64,000 nt of DNA from Magicicada septendecula (lineage: Eukaryota > Arthropoda > Insecta > Hemiptera > Cicadidae). The notes below the pieces were generated by a model. The model was not told the origin of the DNA, did no database searches, and was given only the letters and a program-made list of their open reading frames with translations. Made by a program: the position numbers and the translations under genes. The stretch spans positions 314,339,986-314,403,985 of the forward strand of contig CM068367.1 in assembly GCA_034769895.1 (NCBI GenBank). Reading direction: 5' to 3'. Shown in pieces: positions 1 through 13,100 of this stretch; positions within the stretch are counted from its first letter, which is position 1; the number at the start of each line of letters is the position of its first letter.

Positions 1-1387
1 ACAACAGACGAAGGAAGACTTCAGAGAACGGATGACCAACCTGGAAGAAGACAGCCAGATAGAATAACAGCCGCAACCGACCAAAATATAACACAGGTAC
101 GGACAGATTTTGGAGAGAAATGCCGGGAGATCGACATCGCCGTAAACGAAGTTCGCGGACAAGGTCAACAAAACAAAAACAGAATTGAAGAAATCCAGCA
201 ACGAGAGATTGCCAAAATCAGGGAGGAGCTGGAAGTAATTAACAACAGACCGCCAGTAATGACACAGTACCAGCACATGGACAACCGGGAAGTAATTAAC
301 TTCAAACAATACCGGCGAAACCCGATGGAAATCTTGGAGAGAGTGGACGAACAACTGGCCAAGACTCGGGAGAATAGATGGACCATTATCCGAGGGTACC
401 TGGACGAGTATTTTCGTGATATAAACGATAATTGGTGGACGGCCACGAGACATGATCTCACGAATTACGAAGAATTTAAAGACGTGTTCAAAAGGAAATA
501 CTGGTCGGAAGCAACACAAAACATCGTGCGAGACAGTATATGTATGAGGCAGGTATGACGCCACCAGAGGGACGACTTTCACGGCATATTTCCTGGGAAA
601 GGTATGCCTAGCAAGGAATCTGGAGCCGAAAATCCCAGAAGAAAGTTTAGTGATGAAACTCGCCTTTCATTACGAAGAGGGTGTCTCCAGAGCGCGGCTG
701 GGTAGCCAAATTAAGACCATCCAATCCATGGCAGCTCTACTAGAAGATTACGAAAGGGAGCGTTATTACCGTAGGAGCCGACAGCGGGACGACAGGGGCG
801 AAAACAAAAATTTTCAGAACAGCTACCAATATAACAACAATAACTACCGTCCTAATTATAACAACCGTAACAATGCGAATAACCCGACTAATGAGTCGCA
901 TAATCGAACAAATAACAATCCGACCAGCCAACCAAATAACGGCTATAATAACAATAATAGGCCGAACAATCAGAATAATCAATACAATCGACCAAATAAT
1001 ATACATCAACCCTATAGGCCGAACAACACCAGTTACAACCGGCCAAATTTCAACAGCAATATAAATGACAATAGAAATCGCAACAACACAGATCGTAACT
1101 ATCGTCAAGTGCATTATGTGAGGGCTGAAAGTGACGGTAGAAATAGATCATATTATCAAGGACGACGAAGTGCCGACCGAAATGCGTACGGACACCGATA
1201 CAGTGATCGTAATTACGGACGTGACACCAGAACCAACACGGGCCGGAGTCGAAGCCAAGAAGTGTACAGGCGTGACCGGTACGAAGAGGATCACAACCAG
1301 CCTGAACCCCGACCGTCAACAAGCGGAAGTCCGCCAACAAATCAGCAAGACGATCGTAACAATCAGTCCGAGATGACGTTAAACTAG
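1..1387 (+). pseudogene. Family 1 gag region, copy 1 (cut by window start)
   Basis: The window opens inside gag. Two segments are seen: a capsid-like piece (259-558) with the spaced W, F and RYW-like residues of Ty3-type capsid domains, and a 245-codon Asn/Arg/Tyr-rich basic piece (650-1387) likely to act as an RNA-binding nucleocapsid. No CCHC zinc knuckle is visible. Fossil copy, broken. Confidence 0.6.
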
Positions 1388-1395
1388 GAGCGGCA

Positions 1396-2587
1396 GTGAA
1401 AAAACTACTTGTACCCTCACTGAACCATTCTATTCGGTTAAATCGCATCGTTACTCAAACCAACGGTGAACGCACAATTACAATCGTGCGCAATAATTAT
1501 CTGAAGAATATTATAGAGGAACTCCTCGAAGAAGGTAACAACCAATCTGATAGTAAACATAACGAAATTGCTTATATTTCAACGCAAGTTAACGGAGTAC
1601 CAGCACAAATTATGATAGACACTGGATCCAATATCTCATTAATCGACAGTATTGAGCTTCAGAAAATTCAAGAAGCAAGTAAGACAATTATACTTACGCT
1701 ACCCATCAGCAACATTGTCCTTGTAGGAGCGACCGGACGACAAAATAGAACCGTCCGAAAACAAGTGCAACTCGAACTGACAAGCAACGGACAAACCGTA
1801 ACAATGACGTTCTTAGTAGCCAGTGGATTGCCATTCCGGATGCTAATTGGTTGCGATATGCTGCGCCAGTACTCAGCCATAATTGACCTGAGCAAATAAA
1901 AACTTATTTTGAAGAAGAATGACATACAATGGGTAGCTGAACTGACCAATAGTGAAGAAATACAGCCACATGAAACAATGTACCATATCCAAAAGTACAG
2001 AAATACTGGAGAACATGTACTAAATAATGGGATTTATGACGAGACCGACAATGAAGAACTATGGCAAGAAAAACTCGAAGAAATCAGAACTTTCCAGAGA
2101 GAGAAAACGAGCGCTCAATTAACAACTCAACAAGCTGAACAACTGATCGAAGTATATAAGCGTTACAAGCACGTATTTTCAAATACACCTGGAAAGGTCA
2201 GAGATTATCAGTGCGAGATTCAATTCCGAGAGCCTGTCAACTTGATAAAAACATCTTACCCGATCACAATTTCCCAATGGCGAAGGATATCAATTCGATG
2301 AAGTTCAATTTCACAATAAAATATCAGAAAAGACTGACAAAATCAGAGAAAAATATAAGCAAATGCAACCGAAGCCCATACAATATCAGATTGGAGAGCA
2401 AATATTACTCAAAAACAGAGGATTACAAAGCACCATGGAAGGGATAGCCAAGAAGCTATTGTTACTGTACACAGGACCCTACATAGTAAGCAAAGACAAC
2501 CAAAATAATACATATGAGATCGTAGACCCAAGGACACAAAGAATAAAGGGGACATTTAACCAAACCTCTATGAAAAAATATTATTAA
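1396..2587 (+). pseudogene. Family 1 pol remnant, copy 1
   Basis: Contains an aspartic protease with the IMIDTGSN active-site motif and, further on, the flap/dimer-type segment RMLIGCDMLRQY. The last segment (from 2363) carries the LLLYTGPYIVSK block of an integrase C-terminal GPY/F module. No reverse transcriptase, RNase H or integrase catalytic motifs are seen between them. Broken, with about one more interruption than copies 2 and 3. Confidence 0.65.
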
Positions 2588-3207
2588 AAAACGAGAAAAA
2601 ACCATCCTGAAACCAATTAATAAATAACTAGTGTTAGACAGTAAGAAAAATAAACAAAACAAATAATAAATAAAAAGATCATGTATGCCATACCCACTAA
2701 TAATATCGAATCACGAAGAGCTAGAGAGTGTAAATAAAAGAAAAAGAATATAATTTGAAATAATGTATTGTATAAACTAAATAATAATGATGTGAAGAAT
2801 CCTACAAATGATATTTATTTAATAGTCGCACTAAGACTACTCGTATAATTTTATTAATGATTGACTGTAGATAAGTCCAGCAATCAAATGTGTATTTTAC
2901 GGCTGAGCAATGGAGTCAAAAGTACCCCTCCGATCCGATTCAATATAATGATAGGGAAATATAGTTGTCTTGATTGTAGTAAAGTGATAGGGAAAAATGT
3001 TAGGGAATTAGATATCAAAGGGATAAGAACATTAAAATAAAATACGATACAAAGATCAAGAAGTATATGGACACTCAAAAATAAAAAGAACCTATTGCTC
3101 TAAAATAACCAGTGATTGAGAAAGTAAAATGAAATAATGATTGATAATTCCAATCAAAAAACTGAACGATATTTGTTGAAATAATCAATTTTAGTGGCAG
3201 GGCAATA
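2588..3207 (+). other. Family 1 3' untranslated tract before the LTR
   Basis: AT-rich, no coding signal. Copies 1 and 4 carry an extra 36-base segment (near 2966-3001 and 23977-24012) bounded by short GATAGGGA repeats, which copies 2 and 3 lack. The equivalent tracts in copies 2-4 are 9613-10196, 16606-17189 and 23599-24218. Confidence 0.5.
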
Positions 3208-6200
3208 TGTAATGGTACATATCTTCACCTAACCATAATGAAGAAAACATGACCAGATAAATTATTTAGTCATTAACACTAGAATAAAAAGGGATGAATT
3301 AGAATAGAAGAATGGGTGAATCAGAATAATAAAACGATCAGACATATCAAGGTAGTCAGAACAGTAACTTATATTAATAAAGTAATAACAAACAACCAAA
3401 CCAAAATGGTAAATACAGAAATAAGACGATTTAACCTGAATAGCCCAATAGATGGTAAGTGAGAGAGTAGAGCTAGCCCCAAAGGACCGAGAATAACAAA
3501 TGATGACAACTGCAAATAGACTAGGAATAGCCACCGCACCAACATAAGTGTAAATAAGAAGAATAGAGACTAACAGACAATTAACATGGAAGTGTAATGA
3601 TACAATCAGCCACAATAATAAGGAAGTGACGTATAGTGTATGACAAAAGAAAGTGAACTAAGAAGAGATACAAAACTTGTATTAAACCAAAGAAATAGAC
3701 TCACTAATGAAAATTGTATATAATATTAATAATTGTAAGAACAGACAAGTTAGAGATACTAATCACTGAGTACTTAATATATAGAAGGGCACAATAACCC
3801 AAACTAGATAGAGTAAACTATGACAAATCACATTAACATAATACTAACATATCAGTGATACAATAAAACACGATAGAATGAGAGTAGTAAATTGTAATGA
3901 TGGTGAACATTTTCTAAATAGATGTAAGAAAGAGAATTTTTTAGTAAGCAATACAGTAATATTAACCCACCAGTAACACTAAAAGAAGTTTGAGTGTAAG
4001 GTCTTAGTGAATACCCCAAAGTGAGAATAAACCCCCATTAAAAAGTGATAAAAAACGCTGATAAAGCAGTGTCTAAGTTTATAAGTGAATAAACTAAATT
4101 ATAAGTGATAAGTTATGTGTGTTAATTAATATTGTAGGCCTAAGGGACAATTCATAGTTTTAGGAAAGTTAAGAAACATAGACTATTAGTGTTAAATCAC
4201 CAGATAGAGAGTTTCTATAAAATTGAATTATAAAAACAATCAATAATCATTATATGATTTTGTAAAAGATAGTAAAATAGGATAAGGTTACATAATTAAT
4301 GACACAAGGTCAAATAAGTTTAGTGGTAAGAATTTTCTATTACAGTCTAAAAGATAATCAATGTTTATATGTTTGTTTTCTTTTGATGACACTAAAATAA
4401 TTATTACTCACTGAAGAGTATGAGTGGATAATATGTTTCAAATAAGTATGTGTTAAATGAATAAGAATTATGTTTTAATTACTAAGGTTTATATTCCAAA
4501 TAATTATGTTTAAAGGATAAGAATTATAGCTATGGGAATTGTTAAAACCATTAGATGTTACGTTATAAGAAATAAGATTTTAAAACCAACAGGAACCAGT
4601 AAACAAGAAACAAACCATACATTCAAATACAATGACACTAAAAATGAGTTATGACAATAGACAAATTAATATAGGGAAACAATAAAATTACACATTATGA
4701 CAAGAACCGACTTAAACATTGAACAAGTGAACAGAATGTTGTATTCAAACAATCAGGACCCATTACAAGGAGAATAAAATGTAATATCAGTAATTAAAGA
4801 AAAATAATCAATTGCTGTTTAAGCCTATGCAAATTCCCAACTGTCAACAACAAAAAACTTCAATTTTATAGAATTAAACACTGACATTAGGAAGACTAAA
4901 CCACATAAACTATGAAATACAAATAGACAATCATGTTAAGACAGAAATATTATGATAATGATGTAAATTAAGAAAACAGTATAATTAAATAAAATTAACA
5001 AAACTGTCAAAATGTTGATACCTAAGTGAACACTATAATATTGGATGTCAAATTAATCCTTGAGCCAAAATATGAACAGTGGTGATAATATTTACTACTA
5101 AAAAGGGAGTACTGAAGATTAATTACATTTAGAAGATCTGTAACCAGTTTAAATAAAAATTCAAATACCCTAACAATACTCTTTAGCCAATTTCAGCCAA
5201 TCAAAAACTTTGAGTAACCATGACAACAACCGAATATTGACTAATTTCAGTTAGGAACAATACTTCATGTAGTGACGCTAAACTGGAGAGACGCCACGCC
5301 GTGAAGGGCCCAAATTTTCATTAGAAAAACAGTATAAGTGCCCACAATTTTGAGAAGGAGTAGCAGTACAACAGATGAGAGGCCATTACAACTAATTTAC
5401 ACCAAGGACCAGCTCGGAATTAATCCAGACGACCGGAAAATACCTGTAGTTCGACTCGAAGAAGATGACAACCAATTTTGAGCCCAAGATCAGAAGTAGG
5501 AAGAATCCACATTGACACATTACTTCACATGGACGACTGACAATACCCATCATATCTACTAACGTTGAGTATTGCTGAAGTTATTTGATTATTATTATAA
5601 AACAAATTCTCTTTCAAAAATTCTAACTATAAAATAAAACTCTCACTATCACTGAATATATTTTCAAGGATTAATAGAATAAAGAAATAACTTTGTAAAC
5701 ATTGAATGAACACATGATAACCTATGTTACACAACGACACTGTCACACTTCAACACCACAATATTTAATTTATAGTAAACCTTGTGTAATTTTAATGATC
5801 ACAAACTTTTAATGATATGTCCTAATTTTGTTATCTTGTTATGTAAACCTCTGTTTCGTACTTAAAAGAACCCAACTGGCAGATTTATTTTGTAAAATAA
5901 TAACCAGAGTCAATTGTAAACATTGCACTGCCAACCTAGCGCTCCGCAGAGCGAGAGATTATATTGCCGAGGCTAAAATTTTATTATAACAGTTATTATT
6001 TTTATGAAGCGTTAACGATAATTAACAAGAAAAAGCCTAATAAAAAAGTGCGTGCTGATAACAAACTGTCCAGTATTTATTTGTAGAAAATATTATGTAT
6101 GTTTTGTTTACTAGCAGTGGGTCGACATAACCAACATTAATTCAAGTTGGCAACACGTGTTCCCCCACTCACACGAGAATCAGTTACAAGCCAGACGGCG

Positions 6201-6436
6201 AAATATTCGAATTTTCGATAACAAATCACCATACTATACAAATAAAAACTTTTGTTTTCAAGAAAAATAATTTGGTGCCTACCCGGAATTACTAACAGTG
6301 CGAGAAGGGACAGGTAAGGCACGCAGGCTACCAGACGCTCCCGAACGACACAATTTACGTTCGATAAAACTAACAACTACACAAACGTTAAATAAATATT
6401 TTTTATCCACACGACAAACCTACTTTGTTTATAACA
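3208..6436 (+). repeat. Family 1 LTR, copy 1
   Basis: The right edge is well placed: the last LTR of the array stops matching its sisters just after the same ATAACA that here is followed, three bases on, by a primer-binding-site-like TGGCGCACCAAC. The left edge (TGTAATGG) is tentative. It was chosen because it gives a TGT...ACA LTR after a purine-containing tract and matches the length of the diverged relative at 27498. The LTR is AT-rich and has no sense coding frame of note. It holds a hydrophobic antisense frame near its start (3262-3615), a small hairpin CGCTC-CGCA-GAGCG near 5939, and a splice-donor-like ACAGGTAAGG near 6311. Confidence 0.6.
3262..3615 (-). other. Antisense open frame inside the family 1 LTR
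   Basis: A 117-codon minus-strand frame, strongly hydrophobic (rich in Ile, Leu, Phe, Ser, Tyr), lies near the start of the LTR and is identical in all LTR copies (also 10251-10604, 17244-17597, 24273-24626). A longer antisense frame of similar composition and C-terminal pattern (FxxIL..P) lies at the matching place in the diverged LTR at 27511-27993. The plus strand is very A-rich, which alone gives few antisense stops and hydrophobic codons, so this may be composition only. No promoter was identified. Confidence 0.3.
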
Positions 6437-6439
6437 AAG

Positions 6440-6451
6440 TGGCGCACCAAC
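6440..6451 (+). other. Primer-binding-site-like sequence, family 1
   Basis: TGGCGCACCAAC starts three bases after the LTR end. It resembles the start of tRNA-Lys-type binding sites (TGGCGCCCAAC). The same site recurs at 13433 and 20426. A second candidate, TTTGGCGCCTACCCGG, lies inside the LTR about 170 bases upstream and is an alternative. Confidence 0.5.
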
Positions 6452-6510
6452 TAGTGAGGCTAGAATTACGATAGAATATCTAGCGGCAGGTACGACAGAA
6501 GGTCAACAAG

Positions 6511-8412
6511 ATGAAGAGAGCATCATCATTAAGGCGGACGAAGGAGGCCGAAAAGAAAGTTCGAGCAGAAGAGAAGGAAGTGACTTCGGTAGAAGACGCC
6601 GAACAAATGTTACCTCCAATGGAACCAGTCAAACCTGTGCAGCCAGAAAATCAACCAGAGAAACCCGCACAACCGGAGGACGGGAGTTTACTGGGAATGA
6701 TGAGAGTACTGATGGAAGATATCAAAGGAGAATTAAATAAAACGAACAACAATATAACGTCATTAAATGAAAAATTGGACCAGAACAGGGAAGAAATCAA
6801 TAAAAATATAGTGTCGTTAAAAGGTGATAACCAAAAACTTAGCCAGCAAATGGCCGAAAATAGTAAGACCATGGAAGAAAAAATGGACGAATTGAAGCAA
6901 GACAACCAGAAAAATATGGAGGTCTTAAACGAGAAGATAGCTGAGAATAATGAGCGGATTAATAAGAAGATCGAGGAGGAAATGTCCGAGATACACGGGA
7001 AATGGGAAGATACGAACCGTGAAATACAACAGACGAAGGAAGACTTCAGAGAACGGATGACCAACCTGGAAGAAGACAGCCAGATAGAATAACAGCCGCA
7101 ACCGACCAAAATATAACACAGGTACGGACAGATTTTGGAGAGAAATGCCGGGAGATCGACATCGCCGTAAACGAAGTTCGCGGACAAGGTCAACAAAACA
7201 AAAACAGAATTGAAGAAATCCAGCAACGAGAGATTGCCAAAATCAGGGAGGAGCTGGAAGTAATTAACAACAGACCGCCAGTAATGACACAGTACCAGCA
7301 CATGGACAACCGGGAAGTAATTAACTTCAAACAATACCGGCGAAACCCGATGGAAATCTTGGAGAGAGTGGACGAACAACTGGCCAAGACTCGGGAGAAT
7401 AGATGGACCATTATCCGAGGGTACCTGGACGAGTATTTTCGTGATATAAACGATAATTGGTGGACGGCCACGAGACATGATCTCACGAATTACGAAGAAT
7501 TTAAAGACGTGTTCAAAAGGAAATACTGGTCGGAAGCAACACAAAACATCGTGCGAGACAGTATATGTATGAGGCAGGTATGACGCCACCAGAGGGACGA
7601 CTTTCACGGCATATTTCCTGGGAAAGGTATGCCTAGCAAGGAATCTGGAGCCGAAAATCCCAGAAGAAAGTTTAGTGATGAAACTCGCCTTTCATTACGA
7701 AGAGGGTGTCTCCAGAGCGCGGCTGGGTAGCCAAATTAAGACCATCCAATCCATGGCAGCTCTACTAGAAGATTACGAAAGGGAGCGTTATTACCGTAGG
7801 AGCCGACAGCGGGACGACAGGGGCGAAAACAAAAATTTTCAGAACAGCTACCAATATAACAACAATAACTACCGTCCTAATTATAACAACCGTAACAATG
7901 CGAATAACCCGACTAATGAGTCGCATAATCGAACAAATAACAATCCGACCAGCCAACCAAATAACGGCTATAATAACAATAATAGGCCGAACAATCAGAA
8001 TAATCAATACAATCGACCAAATAATATACATCAACCCTATAGGCCGAACAACACCAGTTACAACCGGCCAAATTTCAACAGCAATATAAATGACAATAGA
8101 AATCGCAACAACACAGATCGTAACTATCGTCAAGTGCATTATGTGAGGGCTGAAAGTGACGGTAGAAATAGATCATATTATCAAGGACGACGAAGTGCCG
8201 ACCGAAATGCGTACGGACACCGATACAGTGATCGTAATTACGGACGTGACACCAGAACCAACACGGGCCGGAGTCGAAGCCAAGAAGTGTACAGGCGTGA
8301 CCGGTACGAAGAGGATCACAACCAGCCTGAACCCCGACCGTCAACAAGCGGAAGTCCGCCAACAAATCAGCAAGACGATCGTAACAATCAGTCCGAGATG
8401 ACGTTAAACTAG
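6511..8412 (+). pseudogene. Family 1 gag region, copy 2
   Basis: The first segment (6511-7092, 193 codons) begins MKRASSLRRTKEAEKK, is highly charged, and from about residue 60 runs as heptad-like repeats (KLDQNREEINKNI and similar), so a long coiled coil is likely. A capsid-like segment follows (7284-7583) with NWWTATRHDLTNYEEF and RKYW. The last segment (7675-8412) is a 245-codon Asn-rich basic tract (NNNNYRPNYNNRNN) ending in a Pro/Ser/Asp/Gln-rich tail. The start ATG follows the primer-binding site by about 60 bases with no competing ATG. In the family, Gag forms the intracellular particle and packages RNA. Fossil; coding in several open pieces. Confidence 0.65.
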
Positions 8413-8420
8413 GAGCGGCA

Positions 8421-9612
8421 GTGAAAAAACTACTTGTACCCTCACTGAACCATTCTATTCGGTTAAATCGCATCGTTACTCAAACCAACGGTGAACGCAC
8501 AATTACAATCGTGCGCAATAATTATCTGAAGAATATTATAGAGGAACTCCTCGAAGAAGGTAACAACCAATCTGATAGTAAACATAACGAAATTGCTTAT
8601 ATTTCAACGCAAGTTAACGGAGTACCAGCACAAATTATGATAGACACTGGATCCAATATCTCATTAATCGACAGTATTGAGCTTCAGAAAATTCAAGAAG
8701 CAAGTAAGACAATTATACTTACGCTACCCATCAGCAACATTATCCTTGTAGGAGCGACCGGACGACAAAATAGAACCGTCCGAAAACAAGTGCAACTCGA
8801 ACTGACAAGCAACGGACAAACCGTAACAATGACGTTCTTAGTAGCCAGTGGATTGCCATTCCGGATGCTAATTGGTTGCGATATGCTGCGCCAGTACTCA
8901 GCCATAATTGACCTGAGCAAATACAAACTTATTTTGAAGAAGAATGACATACAATGGGTAGCTGAACTGACCAATAGTGAAGAAATACAGCCACATGAAA
9001 CAATGTACCATATCCAAAAGTACAGAAATACTGGAGAACATGTACTAAATAATGGGATTTATGACGAGACCGACAATGAAGAACTATGGCAAGAAAAACT
9101 CGAAGAAATCAGAACTTTCCAGAGAGAGAAAATGAGCGCTCAATTAACAACTCAACAAGCTGAACAACTGATCGAAGTATATAAGCGTTACAAGCACGTA
9201 TTTTCAAATACACCTGGAAAGGTCAGAGATTATCAGTGCGAGATTCAATTCCGAGAGCCTGTCAACTTGATAAAAACATCTTACCCGATCACAATTTCCC
9301 AATGGCGAAGGATATCAATTCGATGAAGTTCAATTTCACAATAAAATATCAGAAAAGACTGACAAAATCAGAGAAAAATATAAGCAAATGCAACCGAAGC
9401 CCATACAATATCAGATTGGAGAGCAAATATTACTCAAAAACAGAGGATTACAAAGCACCATGGAAGGGATAGCCAAGAAGCTATTGTTACTGTACACCGG
9501 ACCCTACATAGTAAGCAAAGACAACCAAAATAATACATATGAGATCGTAGACCCAAGGACACAAAGAATAAAGGGGACATTTAACCAAACCTCTATGAAA
9601 AAATATTATTAA
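8421..9612 (+). pseudogene. Family 1 pol remnant, copy 2
   Basis: A 301-codon frame holds the retropepsin-like protease (DTG near residue 75) and a following linker that in complete relatives leads into reverse transcriptase (KHVFSNTPGKV block). A short tail frame with the GPY/F integrase module ends at 9612. The polymerase, RNase H and integrase core domains are absent, so the unit would depend on enzymes supplied by a complete relative. Fossil. Confidence 0.65.
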
Positions 9613-10196
9613 AAAACGAGAAAAAACCATCCTGAAACCAATTAATAAATAACTATTGTTAGACAGTAAGAAAAATAAACAAAACAAATAATAAATAAAA
9701 AGATCATGAATGCCATACCCACTAATAATATCGAATCACGAAGAGCTAGAGAGTGTAAATAAAAGAAAAAGAATATAATTTGAAATAATGTATTGTATAA
9801 ACTAAATAATAATGATGTGAAGAATCCTACAAATGATATTTATTTAATAGTCGCACTAAGACTACTCGTATAATTTTATTAATGATTGACTGTAGATAAG
9901 TCCAGCAATCAAATGTGTATTTTACGGCTGAGCAATGGAGTCAAAAGTACCCCTCCGATCCGATTCAATATAATGATAGGGAAAAATGTTAGGGAATTAG
10001 ATATCAAAGGGATAAGAACATTAAAATAAAATACGATACAAAGATCAAGAAGTATATGGACACTCAAAAATAAAAAGAACCTATTGCTCTAAAATAACCA
10101 GTGATTGAGAAAGTAAAATGAAATAATGATTGATAATTCCAATCAAAAAACTGAACGATATTTGTTGAAATAATCAATTTTAGTGGCAGGGCAATA

Positions 10197-13100
10197 TGTA
10201 ATGGTACATATCTTCACCTAACCATAATGAAGAAAACATGACCAGATAAATTATTTAGTCATTAACACTAGAATAAAAAGGGATGAATTAGAATAGAAGA
10301 ATGGGTGAATCAGAATAATAAAACGATCAGACATATCAAGGTAGTCAGAACAGTAACTTATATTAATAAAGTAATAACAAACAACCAAACCAAAATGGTA
10401 AATACAGAAATAAGACGATTTAACCTGAATAGCCCAATAGATGGTAAGTGAGAGAGTAGAGCTAGCCCCAAAGGACCGAGAATAACAAATGATGACAACT
10501 GCAAATAGACTAGGAATAGCCACCGCACCAACATAAGTGTAAATAAGAAGAATAGAGACTAACAGACAATTAACATGGAAGTGTAATGATACAATCAGCC
10601 ACAATAATAAGGAAGTGACGTATAGTGTATGACAAAAGAAAGTGAACTAAGAAGAGATACAAAACTTGTATTAAACCAAAGAAATAGACTCACTAATGAA
10701 AATTGTATATAATATTAATAATTGTAAGAACAGACAAGTTAGAGATACTAATCACTGAGTACTTAATATATAGAAGGGCACAATAACCCAAACTAGATAG
10801 AGTAAACTATGACAAATCACATTAACATAATACTAACATATCAGTGATACAATAAAACACGATAGAATGAGAGTAGTAAATTGTAATGATGGTGAACATT
10901 TTCTAAATAGATGTAAGAAAGAGAATTTTTTAGTAAGCAATACAGTAATATTAACCCACCAGTAACACTAAAAGAAGTTTGAGTGTAAGGTCTTAGTGAA
11001 TACCCCAAAGTGAGAATAAACCCCCATTAAAAAGTGATAAAAAACGCTGATAAAGCAGTGTCTAAGTTTATAAGTGAATAAACTAAATTATAAGTGATAA
11101 GTTATGTGTGTTAATTAATATTGTAGGCCTAAGGGACAATTCATAGTTTTAGGAAAGTTAAGAAACATAGACTATTAGTGTTAAATCACCAGATAGAGAG
11201 TTTCTATAAAATTGAATTATAAAAACAATCAATAATCATTATATGATTTTGTAAAAGATAGTAAAATAGGATAAGGTTACATAATTAATGACACAAGGTC
11301 AAATAAGTTTAGTGGTAAGAATTTTCTATTACAGTCTAAAAGATAATCAATGTTTATATGTTTGTTTTCTTTTGATGACACTAAAATAATTATTACTCAC
11401 TGAAGAGTATGAGTGGATAATATGTTTCAAATAAGTATGTGTTAAATGAATAAGAATTATGTTTTAATTACTAAGGTTTATATTCCAAATAATTATGTTT
11501 AAAGGATAAGAATTATAGCTATGGGAATTGTTAAAACCATTAGATGTTACGTTATAAGAAATAAGATTTTAAAACCAACAGGAACCAGTAAACAAGAAAC
11601 AAACCATACATTCAAATACAATGACACTAAAAATGAGTTATGACAATAGACAAATTAATATAGGGAAACAATAAAATTACACATTATGACAAGAACCGAC
11701 TTAAACATTGAACAAGTGAACAGAATGTTGTATTCAAACAATCAGGACCCATTACAAGGAGAATAAAATGTAATATCAGTAATTAAAGAAAAATAATCAA
11801 TTGCTGTTTAAGCCTATGCAAATTCCCAACTGTCAACAACAAAAAACTTCAATTTTATAGAATTAAACACTGACATTAGGAAGACTAAACCACATAAACT
11901 ATGAAATACAAATAGACAATCATGTTAAGACAGAAATATTATGATAATGATGTAAATTAAGAAAACAGTATAATTAAATAAAATTAACAAAACTGTCAAA
12001 ATGTTGATACCTAAGTGAACACTATAATATTGGATGTCAAATTAATCCTTGAGCCAAAATATGAACAGTGGTGATAATATTTACTACTAAAAAGGGAGTA
12101 CTGAAGATTAATTACATTTAGAAGATCTGTAACCAGTTTAAATAAAAATTCAAATACCCTAACAATACTCTTTAGCCAATTTCAGCCAATCAAAAACTTT
12201 GAGTAACCATGACAACAACCGAATATTGACTAATTTCAGTTAGGAACAATACTTCATGTAGTGACGCTAAACTGGAGAGACGCCACGCCGTGAAGGGCCC
12301 AAATTTTCATTAGAAAAACAGTATAAGTGCCCACAATTTTGAGAAGGAGTAGCAGTACAACAGATGAGAGGCCATTACAACTAATTTACACCAAGGACCA
12401 GCTCGGAATTAATCCAGACGACCGGAAAATACCTGTAGTTCGACTCGAAGAAGATGACAACCAATTTTGAGCCCAAGATCAGAAGTAGGAAGAATCCACA
12501 TTGACACATTACTTCACATGGACGACTGACAATACCCATCGTATCTACTAACGTTGAGTATTGCTGAAGTTATTTGATTATTATTATAAAACAAATTCTC
12601 TTTCAAAAATTCTAACTATAAAATAAAACTCTCACTATCACTGAATATATTTTCAAGGATTAATAGAATAAAGAAATAACTTTGTAAACATTGAATGAAC
12701 ACATGATAACCTATGTTACACAACGACACTGTCACACTTCAACACCACAATATTTAATTTATAGTAAACCTTGTGTAATTTTAATGATCACAAACTTTTA
12801 ATGATATGTCCTAATTTTGTTATCTTGTTATGTAAACCTCTGTTTCGTACTTAAAAGAACCCAACTGGCAGATTTATTTTGTAAAATAATAACCAGAGTC
12901 AATTGTAAACATTGCACTGCCAACCTAGCGCTCCGCAGAGCGAGAGATTATATTGCCGAGGCTAAAATTTTATTATAACAGTTATTATTTTTATGAAGCG
13001 TTAACGATAATTAACAAGAAAAAGCCTAATAAAAAAGTGCGTGCTGATAACAAACTGTCCAGTATTTATTTGTAGAAAATATTATGTATGTTTTGTTTAC

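Noticed and set aside
740-1114. Antisense 124-codon frame across the Asn-rich gag segment (and copies)
   Set aside because: Shadow of an AAC/AAT-rich coding strand, which yields Val/Ile runs on the other strand; it follows the sense frame exactly.
6651-7607. 318-codon minus-strand frame over gag (also 13644-14600, 20637-21593)
   Set aside because: Lies opposite the coiled-coil gag; Lys/Glu-rich sense codons rarely give antisense stops. No family resemblance.
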